DNA from: Thermosynechococcus sp. HN-54
GTDB taxonomy: Bacteria; Cyanobacteriota; Cyanobacteriia; Thermosynechococcales; Thermosynechococcaceae
Assembly: GCF_023650955.1 (NCBI RefSeq)
Contig: NZ_CP098039.1
Location: 1,922,001-1,986,000, forward strand
Direction: 5' to 3'
DNA length: 64,000 nt
Position numbers and translations under genes: made by a program. Positions 15,096 through 24,792 of this stretch are shown one piece after another. The notes beneath the pieces were generated by a model that saw only the letters and a program-made list of their open reading frames with translations, was not told the origin of the DNA and did not search any database. Position 1 is the stretch's first letter. Each line of letters starts with the position of its first letter.

Positions 15096-17759
15096 ATGCA
15101 ACCAACGGATCCAACAAAGTTTACTGATAAAGCATGGGAAGCCATTGTTAAGTCCCAAGATGTGGCACGGGAGTATCGCAGCCAATATCTAGAAACAGAG
15201 CACGTGATGATTGCTCTGCTGCGGGAGGAAGGTTTAGGCCAACTCATTCTTGAACGGGCGGATATTGACACTGAATGGGTACTCAAGCGGCTGATGGATT
15301 TTGCGAAGCAGCAGCCCCGTGTTCCCACAGGGAGTGAACTGTACTGTGGCCGTAGTTTGGACGCCCTTCTGGATGAAGCCAACCGCCTGCGCCAAGAGCA
15401 TGAGGATCAGTTTATTTCGGTTGAGCATCTGCTGCTTGCCTTTGTCGGCGATCGCCGGATCGGTCAACGCCTCTTCCGCGCTTTGAATTGCGATCGCGAG
15501 CAGTTGGCGGCCACGGTTAAAGCCATTCGTGGTTCTCAAAAAGTCTTAGATCAAAACCCCGAAAATAAATACGCCGCCCTTGAAAAATACGGCCGCGATC
15601 TCACCGAAGCGGCACGCCAAGGCAAATTGGATCCCGTCATTGGCCGCGATGAGGAAATTCGCCGTGTCATTCAAGTCCTCTCCCGCCGCACCAAAAACAA
15701 TCCCGTGCTGATTGGTGAACCCGGCGTTGGCAAAACAGCAATTGCCGAAGGTCTGGCGCAACGAATTATCAATGGCGATGTACCGGAATCTCTGAAAAAT
15801 CGGCGGCTGATTTCCCTTGATCTCGGTAGTCTGGTGGCGGGTGCCAAATTTCGCGGCGACTTTGAAGACCGCCTCAAGGCCGTTCTCCACGAAGTAACCC
15901 ATTCCGACGGTCAAATTGTTCTCTTTATTGATGAGCTGCACACCGTTGTCGGCGCCGGTGCCAATCAAAACTCCTCGATGGATGCCAGCAACTTGCTCAA
16001 ACCCATGTTGGCGCGGGGTGAACTGCGCTGTATTGGTGCCACCACCCTAGACGAATACCGCAAGTATATTGAGAAGGATGCTGCCCTCGAGCGGCGTTTT
16101 CAGCAGGTGTATATTGGCCAGCCCAGTGTTGAGGATACGATCTCGATTTTGCGCGGCCTCAAGGATCGCTACGAAATTCACCACAACGTCAAAATTACTG
16201 ATTCTGCCTTGGTGGCAGCCGCCACCCTTTCAGATCGCTACATTAGCGATCGCTTTTTGCCCGACAAGGCCATTGACCTCGTGGATGAAGCAGCAGCCAA
16301 GCTGAAAATGGAAATCACCACCAAGCCTGCTGAACTAGAAGCCCTTGAACGGCGCCTGCGGCAACTGGAGATGGAAAAACTCTCCCTCAAGCAGGAGGAA
16401 AGCCTACCCCTTAGCCAAGTGCCACTGCAAGCCACCCGCGATCGCCTGCAGCGCATTGAAGAGGAAATTGCCCAACTGCAACCACGGCAACAGGCCATGC
16501 AAGCCCGCTGGCAAGCAGAAAAAGACCTCCTAGAGCGCATCAACAGCCTCAAGGAAGAAGAAGACCAAGTGAAGTTGCAAATCGAGCAAGCAGAGCGCGA
16601 CTATAACCTCAACAAAGCGGCTCAACTTAAATATGGTCGCCTCGAAACTCTACAACGCGAACTGGAGGCCACTGAAGCGCAACTCTTGGAACTTCAGGCC
16701 GAAGGTGGCACCTTTTTGCGCGATCAAGTTACCGAAGCCGATATTGCCGAAATTGTCTCCAAATGGACGGGAATTCCGCTGCAAAAACTCATGGCCTCAG
16801 AACGCCAAAAACTCCTGCAACTGGAACATGTCCTGCATCAGCGGGTAATTGGTCAAACCGATGCTGTGGCAGCCGTGGCCGCAGCGATTCGCCGAGCGCG
16901 AGCCGGCATGAAAGATCCTGCCCGTCCCATTGGTTCATTTCTCTTTATGGGGCCGACGGGAGTGGGCAAAACAGAACTCGCCCGTGCTCTTGCTGAAGCC
17001 CTCTTTGACGATGAAAATGCCCTTGTGCGCATTGATATGTCGGAGTACATGGAAAAACACGCCGTCTCCCGTATGATTGGCGCACCGCCAGGGTATGTGG
17101 GCTTTGACAGTGGCGGGCAACTAACGGAAGCGATTCGCCGTCGTCCCTATGCCGTAGTTCTCTTTGACGAGGTGGAAAAAGCCCATCCGGAAGTTTTTAA
17201 TGTGCTTCTGCAGGTGCTGGATGATGGCCGCATTACTGATTCCCAAGGGCGGACGGTGGACTTCCGCAATACCGTGATCATCATGACTAGCAACTTGGGC
17301 AGCGAACATATTTTAGACTTAGCCGGCGATGACAGCCGCTACGAAGAAATGCGCCAACGGGTGCTTCAAAGTGCGCAAAAGTATTTTCGCCCTGAATTCC
17401 TCAATCGCATTGATGATTTGATTCTCTTCCATGGGCTAGGGCGGGCTGAACTGGCACAGATTGCCCAAATTCAACTGCGGCGGGTGGAGAGACTCCTTGC
17501 TGAGCAAAAAATTCGGCTGCGCCTCACTCCAGCAGCGCTGGATCATTTGGTGGCAGTCGGCTTTGATCCAGTCTATGGAGCACGTCCTCTGAAGCGTGCT
17601 ATTCAACGGGAATTGGAGAACCCCCTCGCCGTGAAGATCCTTGAAGAGGTCTTTGCACCCGGCGATACGATTTTGGTAGATTTGGTCAATGGTGAGTTGA
17701 CCTTTAGCGCTGCAAACCTCGCAGGGGCAGGCGATCGCGACACCGTCACTGCTTCCTAG
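15096..17759 (+). CDS. clpB: ATP-dependent disaggregase ClpB
   Basis: An 887-residue Hsp100 chaperone that threads aggregated proteins through its hexameric pore with DnaK. Order of parts: Clp N domain (about 5-150), first AAA+ domain with Walker A GEPGVGKT near 207 and Walker B LFIDELH, a long coiled-coil middle domain (about 410-540, rich in Leu, Glu, Gln), and a second AAA+ domain with GPTGVGKT near 620 and [16 protein letters not shown]. The middle domain distinguishes it from ClpC/ClpA. Cyanobacteria carry two ClpB paralogs; I cannot say which one this is. Confidence 0.95.
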   Translation: MQPTDPTKFTDKAWEAIVKSQDVAREYRSQYLETEHVMIALLREEGLGQLILERADIDTEWVLKRLMDFAKQQPRVPTGSELYCGRSLDALLDEANRLRQEHEDQFISVEHLLLAFVGDRRIGQRLFRALNCDREQLAATVKAIRGSQKVLDQNPENKYAALEKYGRDLTEAARQGKLDPVIGRDEEIRRVIQVLSRRTKNNPVLIGEPGVGKTAIAEGLAQRIINGDVPESLKNRRLISLDLGSLVAGAKFRGDFEDRLKAVLHEVTHSDGQIVLFIDELHTVVGAGANQNSSMDASNLLKPMLARGELRCIGATTLDEYRKYIEKDAALERRFQQVYIGQPSVEDTISILRGLKDRYEIHHNVKITDSALVAAATLSDRYISDRFLPDKAIDLVDEAAAKLKMEITTKPAELEALERRLRQLEMEKLSLKQEESLPLSQVPLQATRDRLQRIEEEIAQLQPRQQAMQARWQAEKDLLERINSLKEEEDQVKLQIEQAERDYNLNKAAQLKYGRLETLQRELEATEAQLLELQAEGGTFLRDQVTEADIAEIVSKWTGIPLQKLMASERQKLLQLEHVLHQRVIGQTDAVAAVAAAIRRARAGMKDPARPIGSFLFMGPTGVGKTELARALAEALFDDENALVRIDMSEYMEKHAVSRMIGAPPGYVGFDSGGQLTEAIRRRPYAVVLFDEVEKAHPEVFNVLLQVLDDGRITDSQGRTVDFRNTVIIMTSNLGSEHILDLAGDDSRYEEMRQRVLQSAQKYFRPEFLNRIDDLILFHGLGRAELAQIAQIQLRRVERLLAEQKIRLRLTPAALDHLVAVGFDPVYGARPLKRAIQRELENPLAVKILEEVFAPGDTILVDLVNGELTFSAANLAGAGDRDTVTAS

Positions 17760-17791
17760 GCTCTCTATCACCAACTTGGCAGGAAAGGCAT

Positions 17792-18664
17792 GTGAAAGTT
17801 CTTACCATTTATCACAACAAGGGTGGTGTAGGGAAAACGACGATCGCTGTGAATTTGGCAGCTGCCCTTCGTTGTCGGGGCAAGCGGGTTTTAGTTATTG
17901 ACATGGATTCTCAAGCCAATACAACCTTTGCCACCGGCTTAATGAGTTTCCTGTTTGAAGAGGAGGATACCCTGCGTGATGCCCATATCTTCCATGTGCT
18001 CAGATATGCAGAGGAGTATCCCATTGAAACCGTTGTGCGGAAATCCCAGTCTTTTAATCACCCGGAGATTGATGTTGTCCCTGCCCATATTGATTTAGTC
18101 AGCATTGAAACCCGTGATCTACTTAGAGAGATTGATGGGATTCATTTGCAACTCCTCATGAAGTTAGAAGCCATCAAAGAAGCCTATGACATTGTGATCA
18201 TAGATGCACCGCCAGCTTGGGATCTCTACGCTGAAATTGCCCTGATTGCCTCGGACTATCTAATTATTCCCTCAGATTTTAAGCCCTTTGCCAATCAAGG
18301 CCTAAAGTACGTCCTGTCGTTTGTTAAAGATATTAACCGACGATTTGCAGATTTGCGGATAAGACTAGGTAAAAAAACCTTAGAGATTTTGGGAATCTTG
18401 CCCTCGAAAATTCATGGCAGCACTAGGAATTCAAAGAAGTTTATTGCTCTTCAAGAAGCAATTAGGGATAAGTATCCCCTCAAAATCCTAGAGACAATTA
18501 TCACTGAGTGTGTTGATTTATCCAGTAGCCTCAATCGCGTGATTACCATTGGCGATAGTCAAATACCAGCACCTCAGTCCATTTTTCGCTTTAAGCCCAA
18601 TTCAGATGCTGCCCGCGAATTTAATGATTTGGCCGATGAACTCCATTGGCTCACTCAAGTCTAA
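17792..18664 (+). CDS. ParA-family partition ATPase
   Basis: A 290-residue ParA/MinD-type ATPase. The deviant Walker A is intact (KGGVGKTT, residues 10-17), with the Walker A' region VLVIDMDSQANTT near 33-45 and Walker B YDIVIIDAPPAWD near 130-142. It starts at GTG 17792; ATG at 17790 is closed by a stop. It sits six bases before the ParB-like gene, the usual parAB order. Such ATPases move plasmids, chromosomes or large complexes along the nucleoid. Base composition is visibly more A/T-rich than clpB upstream, consistent with acquisition, but no other mobile marker is present. Confidence 0.88.
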   Translation: MKVLTIYHNKGGVGKTTIAVNLAAALRCRGKRVLVIDMDSQANTTFATGLMSFLFEEEDTLRDAHIFHVLRYAEEYPIETVVRKSQSFNHPEIDVVPAHIDLVSIETRDLLREIDGIHLQLLMKLEAIKEAYDIVIIDAPPAWDLYAEIALIASDYLIIPSDFKPFANQGLKYVLSFVKDINRRFADLRIRLGKKTLEILGILPSKIHGSTRNSKKFIALQEAIRDKYPLKILETIITECVDLSSSLNRVITIGDSQIPAPQSIFRFKPNSDAAREFNDLADELHWLTQV

Positions 18665-18670
18665 AAAGCA

Positions 18671-19558
18671 ATGGTCAATAGTAAGCGTATTCAGTTAACG
18701 GCGATTGAACTGGGTTCTGAATCTCCTCCCCTAGATCAAGGGCGTGTCGAGCAATTGGCCAGTTCAATTCTCAAAGCAGGTATTTGTTTTCCACCGCTAG
18801 TGGTGCGGCGATTGGGCGATCGCTTGGCCTGTCATCGCTTCAAACTCTTGTCGGGTCATCGCCAGTATTATGCTGCCCAAAAAGCCAATCTTAAGGAAAT
18901 TAATGCCCTTATTCTTGAGGAAAATGACCCGCCGGAAATAGAAGCTGCTATTCTCAGTCAAATTCAGCCCAATGCACCAGTATCTGAGGTTCCAGAAGAA
19001 CAAAAAGAAGAAAAAGTAACCGAGCCTTCAGACCTTAACCAACCAGTCATCAACTCCAGCGAAGACCTGATCAAGAAACTCTACCAGCAAAATCAGCAGC
19101 TTCTTGCTCACAATGAGGCTATTCATCAGTCTCTCAAGCAGATGTGTGCCTATACTCAGCAGCTCTTAGCACAAAATCAGTCCATTTGCCAGTCTCTACA
19201 GGAAGTGCAAGCAGCCCTAGCAAATATCAATACCCAAATAGCGAGCGTCCCGACTTCACAAGTGCCACCGCCCACACCAACAGCAACGCTATCAGGCTCC
19301 TTGGAAGATCGCAACCAACCTCAGTTAAAAATACGCTTGATTAATCAAGGCTCTCAAGCTGAAATCAAACAGTGGCTTACAAATGCAGGAATCAGTGAAA
19401 AAAGCAGTGGAAAATATATCAAAAAGATTATTGAATATCGTGCTCAATCTCCCTTTCAGTCTCTCATTCATCTGAAAGAAATTTTGAAACTGAAGTCTCA
19501 GACCCTTACAAAACTCGAAAAGTGCCCTGTACCAGCAAGCTCGAGTTTTCCTCACTAG
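18671..19558 (+). CDS. ParB-like protein with Gln-rich repeat and C-terminal HhH region
   Basis: A 295-residue partner of the preceding ParA. Residues 5-82 resemble the ParB/Srx N-terminal domain, with the box II-like motif LLSGHRQYYAAQKA at 59-72. No typical ParB DNA-binding helix-turn-helix is seen. Residues 135-190 form a Gln-rich helical stretch with a repeat of about 21 residues (QQLLAHNEAIHQSL, then QQLLAQNQSICQSL), followed by a Pro/Thr linker (195-210). Residues 222-285 look like a ComEA-like helix-hairpin-helix pair (LINQGSQAEIKQWLTNAGIS, then PFQSLIHLKEILKL), which could bind DNA non-specifically. Cargo is unknown. Confidence 0.75.
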   Translation: MVNSKRIQLTAIELGSESPPLDQGRVEQLASSILKAGICFPPLVVRRLGDRLACHRFKLLSGHRQYYAAQKANLKEINALILEENDPPEIEAAILSQIQPNAPVSEVPEEQKEEKVTEPSDLNQPVINSSEDLIKKLYQQNQQLLAHNEAIHQSLKQMCAYTQQLLAQNQSICQSLQEVQAALANINTQIASVPTSQVPPPTPTATLSGSLEDRNQPQLKIRLINQGSQAEIKQWLTNAGISEKSSGKYIKKIIEYRAQSPFQSLIHLKEILKLKSQTLTKLEKCPVPASSSFPH

Positions 19559-19794
19559 CCACTATCAGTTAACCATTGGCTACCAAATAATCCAGCTGTT
19601 GCTCCCACGGCAAGGGCGATCGCTGGATGCCATTTGCGGCGGATCATCACCCCAAGAGAAAAGACTAAGAACAAGCTGTTGACGGCGAGGCTGACGGGCT
19701 GATGGAGATGAACAATTGCAAGAGCAAGGTTACTGGCCGCTGACAACACCATACCCACCACCGCAAGATAATGAATTCCTGCTGCCTCAGCCAA
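19555..19794 (-). CDS. Small membrane protein
   Basis: A 79-residue hydrophobic protein with about three membrane segments (residues 8-28, 33-50 and 55-73). The central MIRRKWHPAIALAVG separates the last two and contains the only strongly charged patch. I do not recognise the family. It ends by overlapping the stop of the ParB-like gene on the opposite strand by four bases. A start with ATG at 19794 gives the most plausible first segment. Confidence 0.5.
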   Translation of the reverse strand: MAEAAGIHYLAVVGMVLSAASNLALAIVHLHQPVSLAVNSLFLVFSLGVMIRRKWHPAIALAVGATAGLFGSQWLTDSG

Positions 19795-20001
19795 ATCCCA
19801 AAACGATGGCCACTATTGGCGTAGTGGGTCTAATTTTTACCTAGATTGAAGAAAAGAGAAGTAGAGATAGAGGAGATATAAAAGCGGCAGAAGAGGCTAG
19901 GAAACTACAAGAGTCTCTTACCAAAGTTACGTCGCGCAGTTTAAGTCAGGTGTTTTGGGGCGATAACACTTTTTAAGGATTAATTAGCCTTGTAGCTTCA
20001 G

Positions 20002-20526
20002 CTATCTTCCAGCACTTTCGGGTTCAGCGGTAAACTGTATCTCTACAGAGTCATTGACCTTCAGTCCTAATTCGGCGGCGCGGCCACCCGCCAGTTCTAA
20101 AACGGCATCCACTGGAACCCCGGACTCGTAGGTCGGGCAGGGGAGAGTTTTGCAGGGGGGAGCTTCGGGGGCGATCGCCACCACTTTACCCTCCCTGAGA
20201 AAAATCAAGTCGAGGGAAATGAGGCAATTTTTCATCCAGAAGCTGGCCACTTGGGGTGGCGACATTGGAAACAGCATGCCGCGATCAGGGGGCAATTCAG
20301 AACGAAACATCAAGCCCAACTGTTGCTGTGCTGGCGTGCGCGCCACTTCCAATTGAATCCAGGTGTCGTGAATGCGTGCCCTAGCAGTAATCGGTAGATA
20401 CTGGGGAACCCCGCGAACCCTCTGAGGTGGGACATCCCCCTGGCCAAAGCTTTGACACCCCAGCAGCAACCCTAGGGTCACTAGTCCCAAAACCAACCCG
20501 CGTACCTTAGGCTTCACGGAGAACAT
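20002..20526 (-). CDS. DUF192 family lipoprotein
   Basis: A 174-residue exported protein. The start at 20526 gives a signal peptide (LVLGLVTLGLLLGCQ) with lipobox LLGC. The DUF192 domain follows (about 50-165): QLEVARTPAQQQLGLMFR, GMLFPM, FWMKNCLISLDLIFL and a Gly-rich end with VPVDAVLELAGGRAAELGL. Function of DUF192 is unknown to me. Its start overlaps the response regulator by 20 bases, so the two are probably one transcript. Confidence 0.85.
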   Translation of the reverse strand: MFSVKPKVRGLVLGLVTLGLLLGCQSFGQGDVPPQRVRGVPQYLPITARARIHDTWIQLEVARTPAQQQLGLMFRSELPPDRGMLFPMSPPQVASFWMKNCLISLDLIFLREGKVVAIAPEAPPCKTLPCPTYESGVPVDAVLELAGGRAAELGLKVNDSVEIQFTAEPESAGR

Positions 20527-21196
20527 ATCCCACTCCTCGCACCGTATGGATGAGTCGTTTTTCGCCATCGGGTTCAATCTTCAACCGTAAATAGCGAATA
20601 TAGACTTCAATGACGTTAGATTCTCCCAAAAAGTCATAGCCCCAGACATTTTCCAAAATTTGCTCACGAGTGAGGACTTCGCGGGGGTGCTCCATAAGAA
20701 ACTTCAGCAGTTCATACTCTTTCATCGTCAGGTCGATCGTGCGCCCATTGCGCTCTGCCCGCCGCGTCAATAAATCAAGGGTCAAATTATCAAATCGCAA
20801 CACCTCACTTTGGGTCACAGGGGGCTTCAAATACAACTGAATCATCTGGAGAAAGGGCTTGGGACTATAGGGCAGCAATAGGTAATCATCGGCACCCGAC
20901 TCCAGCACAGCGACCCGATCTTCTAGGCGATCGCTCTCCAACATCAACAGAATCGGCAAGCTAATCTCCTGCTGACGCAACCGCTGGCACAACTCCATAC
21001 TGTTGAGCCGCCCCAAATAGCGATCCATGATGATCAGGGCAGGTTGCCATTCTGCACAGGCCAAGTGGCATTCTTTTTCCGTCGTCGCAATTACGGGATC
21101 GTAGCCCGCTGCTTGGAGGTCTTGTCCCATCCGTTGCGACAAGTGGTTGTCGGCGCACACTAAAAGCAAACGTGCAGGGGGAGACATTAACTCCAT
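20507..21196 (-). CDS. nblR: OmpR-family response regulator, NblR-like
   Basis: A 229-residue two-domain regulator. The receiver domain keeps the Asp (ALIIMDRYLG) but the N-terminal acidic pair reads VCADN instead of DD, and the conserved Lys after beta-5 is replaced (DDYLLLPYSPKPF). The C-terminal winged helix is complete (TMKEYELLKFLMEHPREVLT, then IRYLRLKIEP and IHTVRGVGYVLRE). The MDR motif and atypical receiver resemble NblR, which controls phycobilisome breakdown under nutrient stress; that name is a moderate guess. ATG 21196 has GAGG nine bases upstream; GTG 21211, ATG 21205 and ATG 21187 are alternatives. Confidence 0.75.
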   Translation of the reverse strand: MELMSPPARLLLVCADNHLSQRMGQDLQAAGYDPVIATTEKECHLACAEWQPALIIMDRYLGRLNSMELCQRLRQQEISLPILLMLESDRLEDRVAVLESGADDYLLLPYSPKPFLQMIQLYLKPPVTQSEVLRFDNLTLDLLTRRAERNGRTIDLTMKEYELLKFLMEHPREVLTREQILENVWGYDFLGESNVIEVYIRYLRLKIEPDGEKRLIHTVRGVGYVLREA

Positions 21197-21259
21197 TGAG
21201 ACCATCCTCACTATGGGGATCTTACCTTTAGCTTATTCCCTGTGGGAAAATGATGAAGC

Positions 21260-22500
21260 TCACTCCACCAGCTGACGCGAGGTGGAGGTGTCAGTGCTAA
21301 CCTGAAGATTGCGAATCCACAGATCACACAGACAAGCCCAGCTTTGAGGCAAGCTTCGGGAACGTTTGCCCAAAGACTCCTCACTGTCCTTTCGCCAAGT
21401 GAGCTGAAGAATTCCTCTGGCCGCAATGCTTTGACTCCCATTTAAGTCGCAGTTATACCGCTTGCCAGAGGGAAATTGTGCCAGAGCATGGTTTTTAGGA
21501 TCGCGCGTCACCACCCCAGAACCGTCATAGGTCAGCTTGGACCTGTAGGCAGCCACCACATCCATCACCTGACCCCCCACCTCTTGCCACTTCTGCTCGG
21601 TGAAGGTGCGAATCATCCCCTTTAACCACCCGTGAAACCGTTGACGCAAGGTAGACCCTTTTCTACCGCCACTCGGCCTCCAGTCCGTCAGTCTCTCAAA
21701 CACAATCGCTTGAGCATTGAATCGTTGGGCAATGTCCACGATTCGCTTCGAGACATGGTGAGCAATGTTCTAGTTGATATGGCGACATTTGCGATAGGTG
21801 TGAGAGCAGAACCCCTTGTGGAGCTTTCCACCTTTTCCCATCATTTTCCCTGCTCTGGTTGACACCGATTTCAGGCGCTTGTCTCTGCGGTCTATGTCTG
21901 TTCCGGGGTGAGATTACAGTACCGTCGAAGGTAACCACTGAAACCGTTGTTGTCGGGCTGCCGCTTTTCGGGATGACACTCAAACGGAACGGCGAGATGG
22001 CATTTGCGCCCATTGCAAATGAGGGAAGGGGATAGTTGTTTGTTGCTATCCACGGTATGCCGTTCTCTTCGTCCTGAAATCTGAACAGTTGTCCAGACCC
22101 AATCTTTGCCTGTGAATACCTTGAGTTCTACTTGGTCATACCCGTGCAGTCTGTAGCACTGTCCTCGGTACAACGTGGGGTAGTATCCCGTCTCCCCATT
22201 CAGGGTGGGGGGCTGGGCATCCCGACGGTAGTAGCTGGGGAACTTGTGAAACGTGCGGTCGCTTGGGTATTTCGGGTTGGGATTTTGGCGGATTGCATGC
22301 ACCAGCCCTTCGACCGCAGGAATCACCTGCTGACTGTTTAAGCTGCCTATCTCCGACCAATGGGTCAACACGATTCCCATGAAATGCCGGCACAAGCGGC
22401 GATAAATCTTCACCGTTTCAGCCAAGAGGACACGCTGGTGTGCCGTTGGGTTCAGGCGCCATTGGTCCCCGTGCGAATGATGGGATTTCGAGTTAGCATA
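21260..22500 (-). pseudogene. Decayed TnpB-like gene
   Basis: Pieces of one TnpB-like protein lie in three frames. From the 5' side: HHSHGDQWRLNPTAHQRVLL and AETVKIYRRLCRHFMGIVL (frame ending 21892), a shift near 21950 to VSVVTFDGTVISPR, another near 21905 to DIDRRDKRLKSVSTRAGK, an in-frame TAG at 21772-21770, then KRIVDIAQRFNAQAIVFERLTDW to the stop at 21260. The segment that should hold the first RuvC Asp is missing at the first shift; the Glu (VFERL) and last Asp (CDLNGSQSIAARG) remain. It differs from the intact tnpB at 12968 and has no zinc ribbon. No good start codon is in frame. Confidence 0.8.
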
Positions 22501-22648
22501 GAGTGATTATAGGAAGTATAGTGATTGCTTTGGCGCGCTTAGCGTCCATGATGAATCAATTGGCAACTCCGCTTCGCTCCCTTGCCGCGCCTTAACCCCC
22601 ACCTGCTATGCGAGGATGAGGGAGTGCAGGCTAGTTTTGTTCAAAAAT

Positions 22649-22722
22649 GCGCCCGTAGCTCAGCGGAATAGAGCACTCGCCTTCTAAGCGATTGGTCGTT
22701 GGTTCGAGTCCAACCGGGCGCG
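22649..22722 (+). tRNA. tRNA-Arg (anticodon TCT)
   Basis: Acceptor stem GCGCCCG pairs with CGGGCGC; D arm GCTC/GAGC; anticodon loop CTTCTAA gives TCT, reading AGA codons. The T arm is GTTGG-TTCGAGT-CCAAC. Discriminator is G and no CCA is encoded. It lies 65 bases upstream of pyrH. Confidence 0.95.
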
Positions 22723-22786
22723 TCTGTGGTGACAGCCAACCTGCTATCGTTGATGGGGAGCGTATTGGAGTGCAAGAATCCTCGCA

Positions 22787-23515
22787 ATGAGTCCTAAATA
22801 TCGCCGCGTTTTGCTCAAATTGAGCGGTGAAGCCCTCATGGGCAACCTGAACTATGGCATTGATCCAAAGGTAGTTCAATCTTTTGCCAGCGAAATTGCT
22901 CAGGTGGTGCAAGCAGGGGTTCAGACTGCCATTGTGGTCGGTGGTGGCAATATCTTTCGCGGTATGAAAGGAGCTGCGGCTGGCATGGATCGGGCAACGG
23001 CAGACTACATCGGTATGATTGCCACTGTCATGAATGCCATGACCCTTCAGGACGCCCTCGAACAAATGAATGTGCCCACGCGCGTGCAAACTGCCATTGC
23101 CATGCAGGAGGTGGCTGAACCCTACATTCGCCGCCGTGCTATCCGACATCTGGAAAAGGGACGGGTGGTCATCTTTGGAGCAGGGTCAGGGAATCCCTTT
23201 TTTACCACGGATACCACCGCCGCCCTGCGTGCCGCCGAAATTGATGCTGAAGTGATTTTCAAAGCCACGAAAGTCGATGGTGTCTATGATGCAGATCCCC
23301 ACAAAAATCCGAATGCGCGTCGCTACCGCAGTCTCACCTATACCCATGCCCTCACCCACAACTTGGCGGTGATGGACAGTACCGCGATCGCCCTGTGTAA
23401 AGATAATGATATCCCCATCATTGTGTTTAGTTTAGAAACGGCCGGTAATATCTACCGCGCCTTGACTGGGGAACCCATTGGTACGATGGTTGGAGGCTCC
23501 TGTGAAATTAGCTGA
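22787..23515 (+). CDS. pyrH: UMP kinase
   Basis: A hexameric amino-acid-kinase-family enzyme that makes UDP from UMP. Seen in 242 residues: [15 protein letters not shown] (N-terminal nucleotide-binding Gly-rich region), [11 protein letters not shown] (about 46-56), [20 protein letters not shown] (about 126-145) and the ATP-site [12 protein letters not shown] (about 163-174). The stop overlaps frr, which starts at GTG 23502. The pyrH-frr order is widely conserved in bacteria. Confidence 0.96.
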   Translation: MSPKYRRVLLKLSGEALMGNLNYGIDPKVVQSFASEIAQVVQAGVQTAIVVGGGNIFRGMKGAAAGMDRATADYIGMIATVMNAMTLQDALEQMNVPTRVQTAIAMQEVAEPYIRRRAIRHLEKGRVVIFGAGSGNPFFTTDTTAALRAAEIDAEVIFKATKVDGVYDADPHKNPNARRYRSLTYTHALTHNLAVMDSTAIALCKDNDIPIIVFSLETAGNIYRALTGEPIGTMVGGSCEIS

Positions 23516-24050
23516 TGTCGAAGAGCGGATGCAAAAATCCGTTGAAGCAACCCAGCATGACTTTAATAGCATTCGTACGGGTCGCGCCAACGCGGCTTTG
23601 TTGGATCGAATCATGGTGGACTACTACGGCACCGAAACCCCTCTGCGCTCTCTAGCCAATATCTCCACGCCCGATGCAACCACCATTTTGATCCAGCCCT
23701 ACGATCGCTCAACGTTGGCGAGCATTGAAAAAGCCATTCAACTGTCGGACTTGGGTCTGACGCCCAGCAACGATGGCTCTACTATCCGCCTCAATATCCC
23801 CCCCTTAACCACGGAGCGACGCAAGGAACTGGTGAAAACCGCCGCCAAAATTGCTGAAGGGGGCAAAGTTGCCATTCGCAATATCCGCCGTGATGCCATT
23901 GACCACATTAAAAAGGAGGGTAAAGCCGGAGAACTGACTGAAGATGAAGTGAAGGACTTGCAAGAGAAAGTGCAAAAGCTCACGGACAAATACATCGGCA
24001 AAATTGATGCGCTTCTTGCCGAAAAAGAAAAAGACATTATGACGGTCTGA
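23502..24050 (+). CDS. frr: Ribosome recycling factor
   Basis: A 182-residue factor that, with EF-G, splits the post-termination ribosome. Seen: [15 protein letters not shown] (about 21-35), [15 protein letters not shown] and the C-terminal helical bundle ending [16 protein letters not shown]. The GTG at 23502, preceded by GGAGG (23492-23496), gives the family N-terminus [10 protein letters not shown]; the start lies inside the end of pyrH, so translation is probably coupled. Confidence 0.95.
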   Translation: MKLADVEERMQKSVEATQHDFNSIRTGRANAALLDRIMVDYYGTETPLRSLANISTPDATTILIQPYDRSTLASIEKAIQLSDLGLTPSNDGSTIRLNIPPLTTERRKELVKTAAKIAEGGKVAIRNIRRDAIDHIKKEGKAGELTEDEVKDLQEKVQKLTDKYIGKIDALLAEKEKDIMTV

Positions 24051-24061
24051 CAGACGCGCCT

Positions 24062-24095
24062 GCCCTAAAGGGCGGGGATTTAGACCCCCATTTTT
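24062..24095 (+). terminator. Paired hairpins after frr, likely terminator
   Basis: Two adjacent hairpins: GCCC-TAAA-GGGC (24062-24073) and GGGG-ATTTAGA-CCCC (24074-24088), followed by CATTTTT. It sits 11 bases after the frr stop and before a convergent gene, as expected for a terminator. The TAAA-loop hairpin also resembles ends of IS200/IS605 elements. Confidence 0.5.
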
Positions 24096-24101
24096 GATCA
24101 A

Positions 24102-24749
24102 CTAGGTGCCGGGTAACTGGCGCAGCTCTGGACTCAAGTGCGATCGCTCGGCAAGGGCAAGGAGCAATGGCCCACGGGAGGTATATTCCACAATACTGAC
24201 GCTGGCAACAGGAGCAGCAATGCGATCGCGAAACCGCCCCACATCAATACCAAGAAGCCCACAGAGCATAATCCGAATCGTTGCCTTGTGGGAGACAATT
24301 AGCACATTGCCGTCGGGATACTCCCGCTCAATTTCTAAGAGAACGGCATTACTGCGGTAGTAGATGTCAATCCCCCGCTCACCCCCCGTGGGGGCATTCC
24401 AGCCCGGATCCGCCAGCCAGCGCACATAGTCATCGTGGAACTTGGCATTCACCTCTTCCGGGGAAAGGCCTTCCCACTGACCATAGTAAATTTCCCGCAG
24501 ACCATCGCGAACCTGCATCGGCAGACCCACGCGATCGCACAAAAACTGTGCCGTGGTTCGAGTGCGCAACGTTGGACTGACAAAGACTGCCTGCCAAGGC
24601 AACTGAGCATAGTGTTCGGCAAAGGCTTCAGCCATCGCTAGACCAGCCTCTGTCAAGGGTGGATCTAGTTCTCCACAGTAGGCATTGGCGCGACTAAAGC
24701 TCGTTTGCCCGTGGCGCAAGAAATAGAGTGTCAAGACCACAACCTTCAC
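24102..24749 (-). CDS. Histidine phosphatase family protein
   Basis: A 215-residue enzyme of the phosphoglycerate-mutase-like branch. The phosphohistidine motif is LYFLRHGQTSFSR (residues 8-20), with the second catalytic His in VLIVSHKATIR (about 150-160) and Glu in REIYYGQWEGLS (about 84-95). Such enzymes act on phosphosugars or phosphoserine. The substrate cannot be fixed from sequence, and it is not certain that it is a glycolytic mutase. Confidence 0.85.
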   Translation of the reverse strand: MKVVVLTLYFLRHGQTSFSRANAYCGELDPPLTEAGLAMAEAFAEHYAQLPWQAVFVSPTLRTRTTAQFLCDRVGLPMQVRDGLREIYYGQWEGLSPEEVNAKFHDDYVRWLADPGWNAPTGGERGIDIYYRSNAVLLEIEREYPDGNVLIVSHKATIRIMLCGLLGIDVGRFRDRIAAPVASVSIVEYTSRGPLLLALAERSHLSPELRQLPGT

Positions 24750-24792
24750 CCCATACCGCTAGGGGCAGCATAGTCGAGGGGCACAAAGCTCG

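Noticed and set aside
17792-19558. McdA/McdB carboxysome-positioning pair
   Set aside because: The ParA part could fit, but the partner has a ParB/Srx-like domain and an HhH region, not the McdB layout, and no carboxysome gene is near.
21260-22500. Nuclease-dead TnpB acting as an RNA-guided repressor (TldR-like)
   Set aside because: Loss of the RuvC Asp is tempting, but two shifts and a stop codon make a functional protein unlikely.
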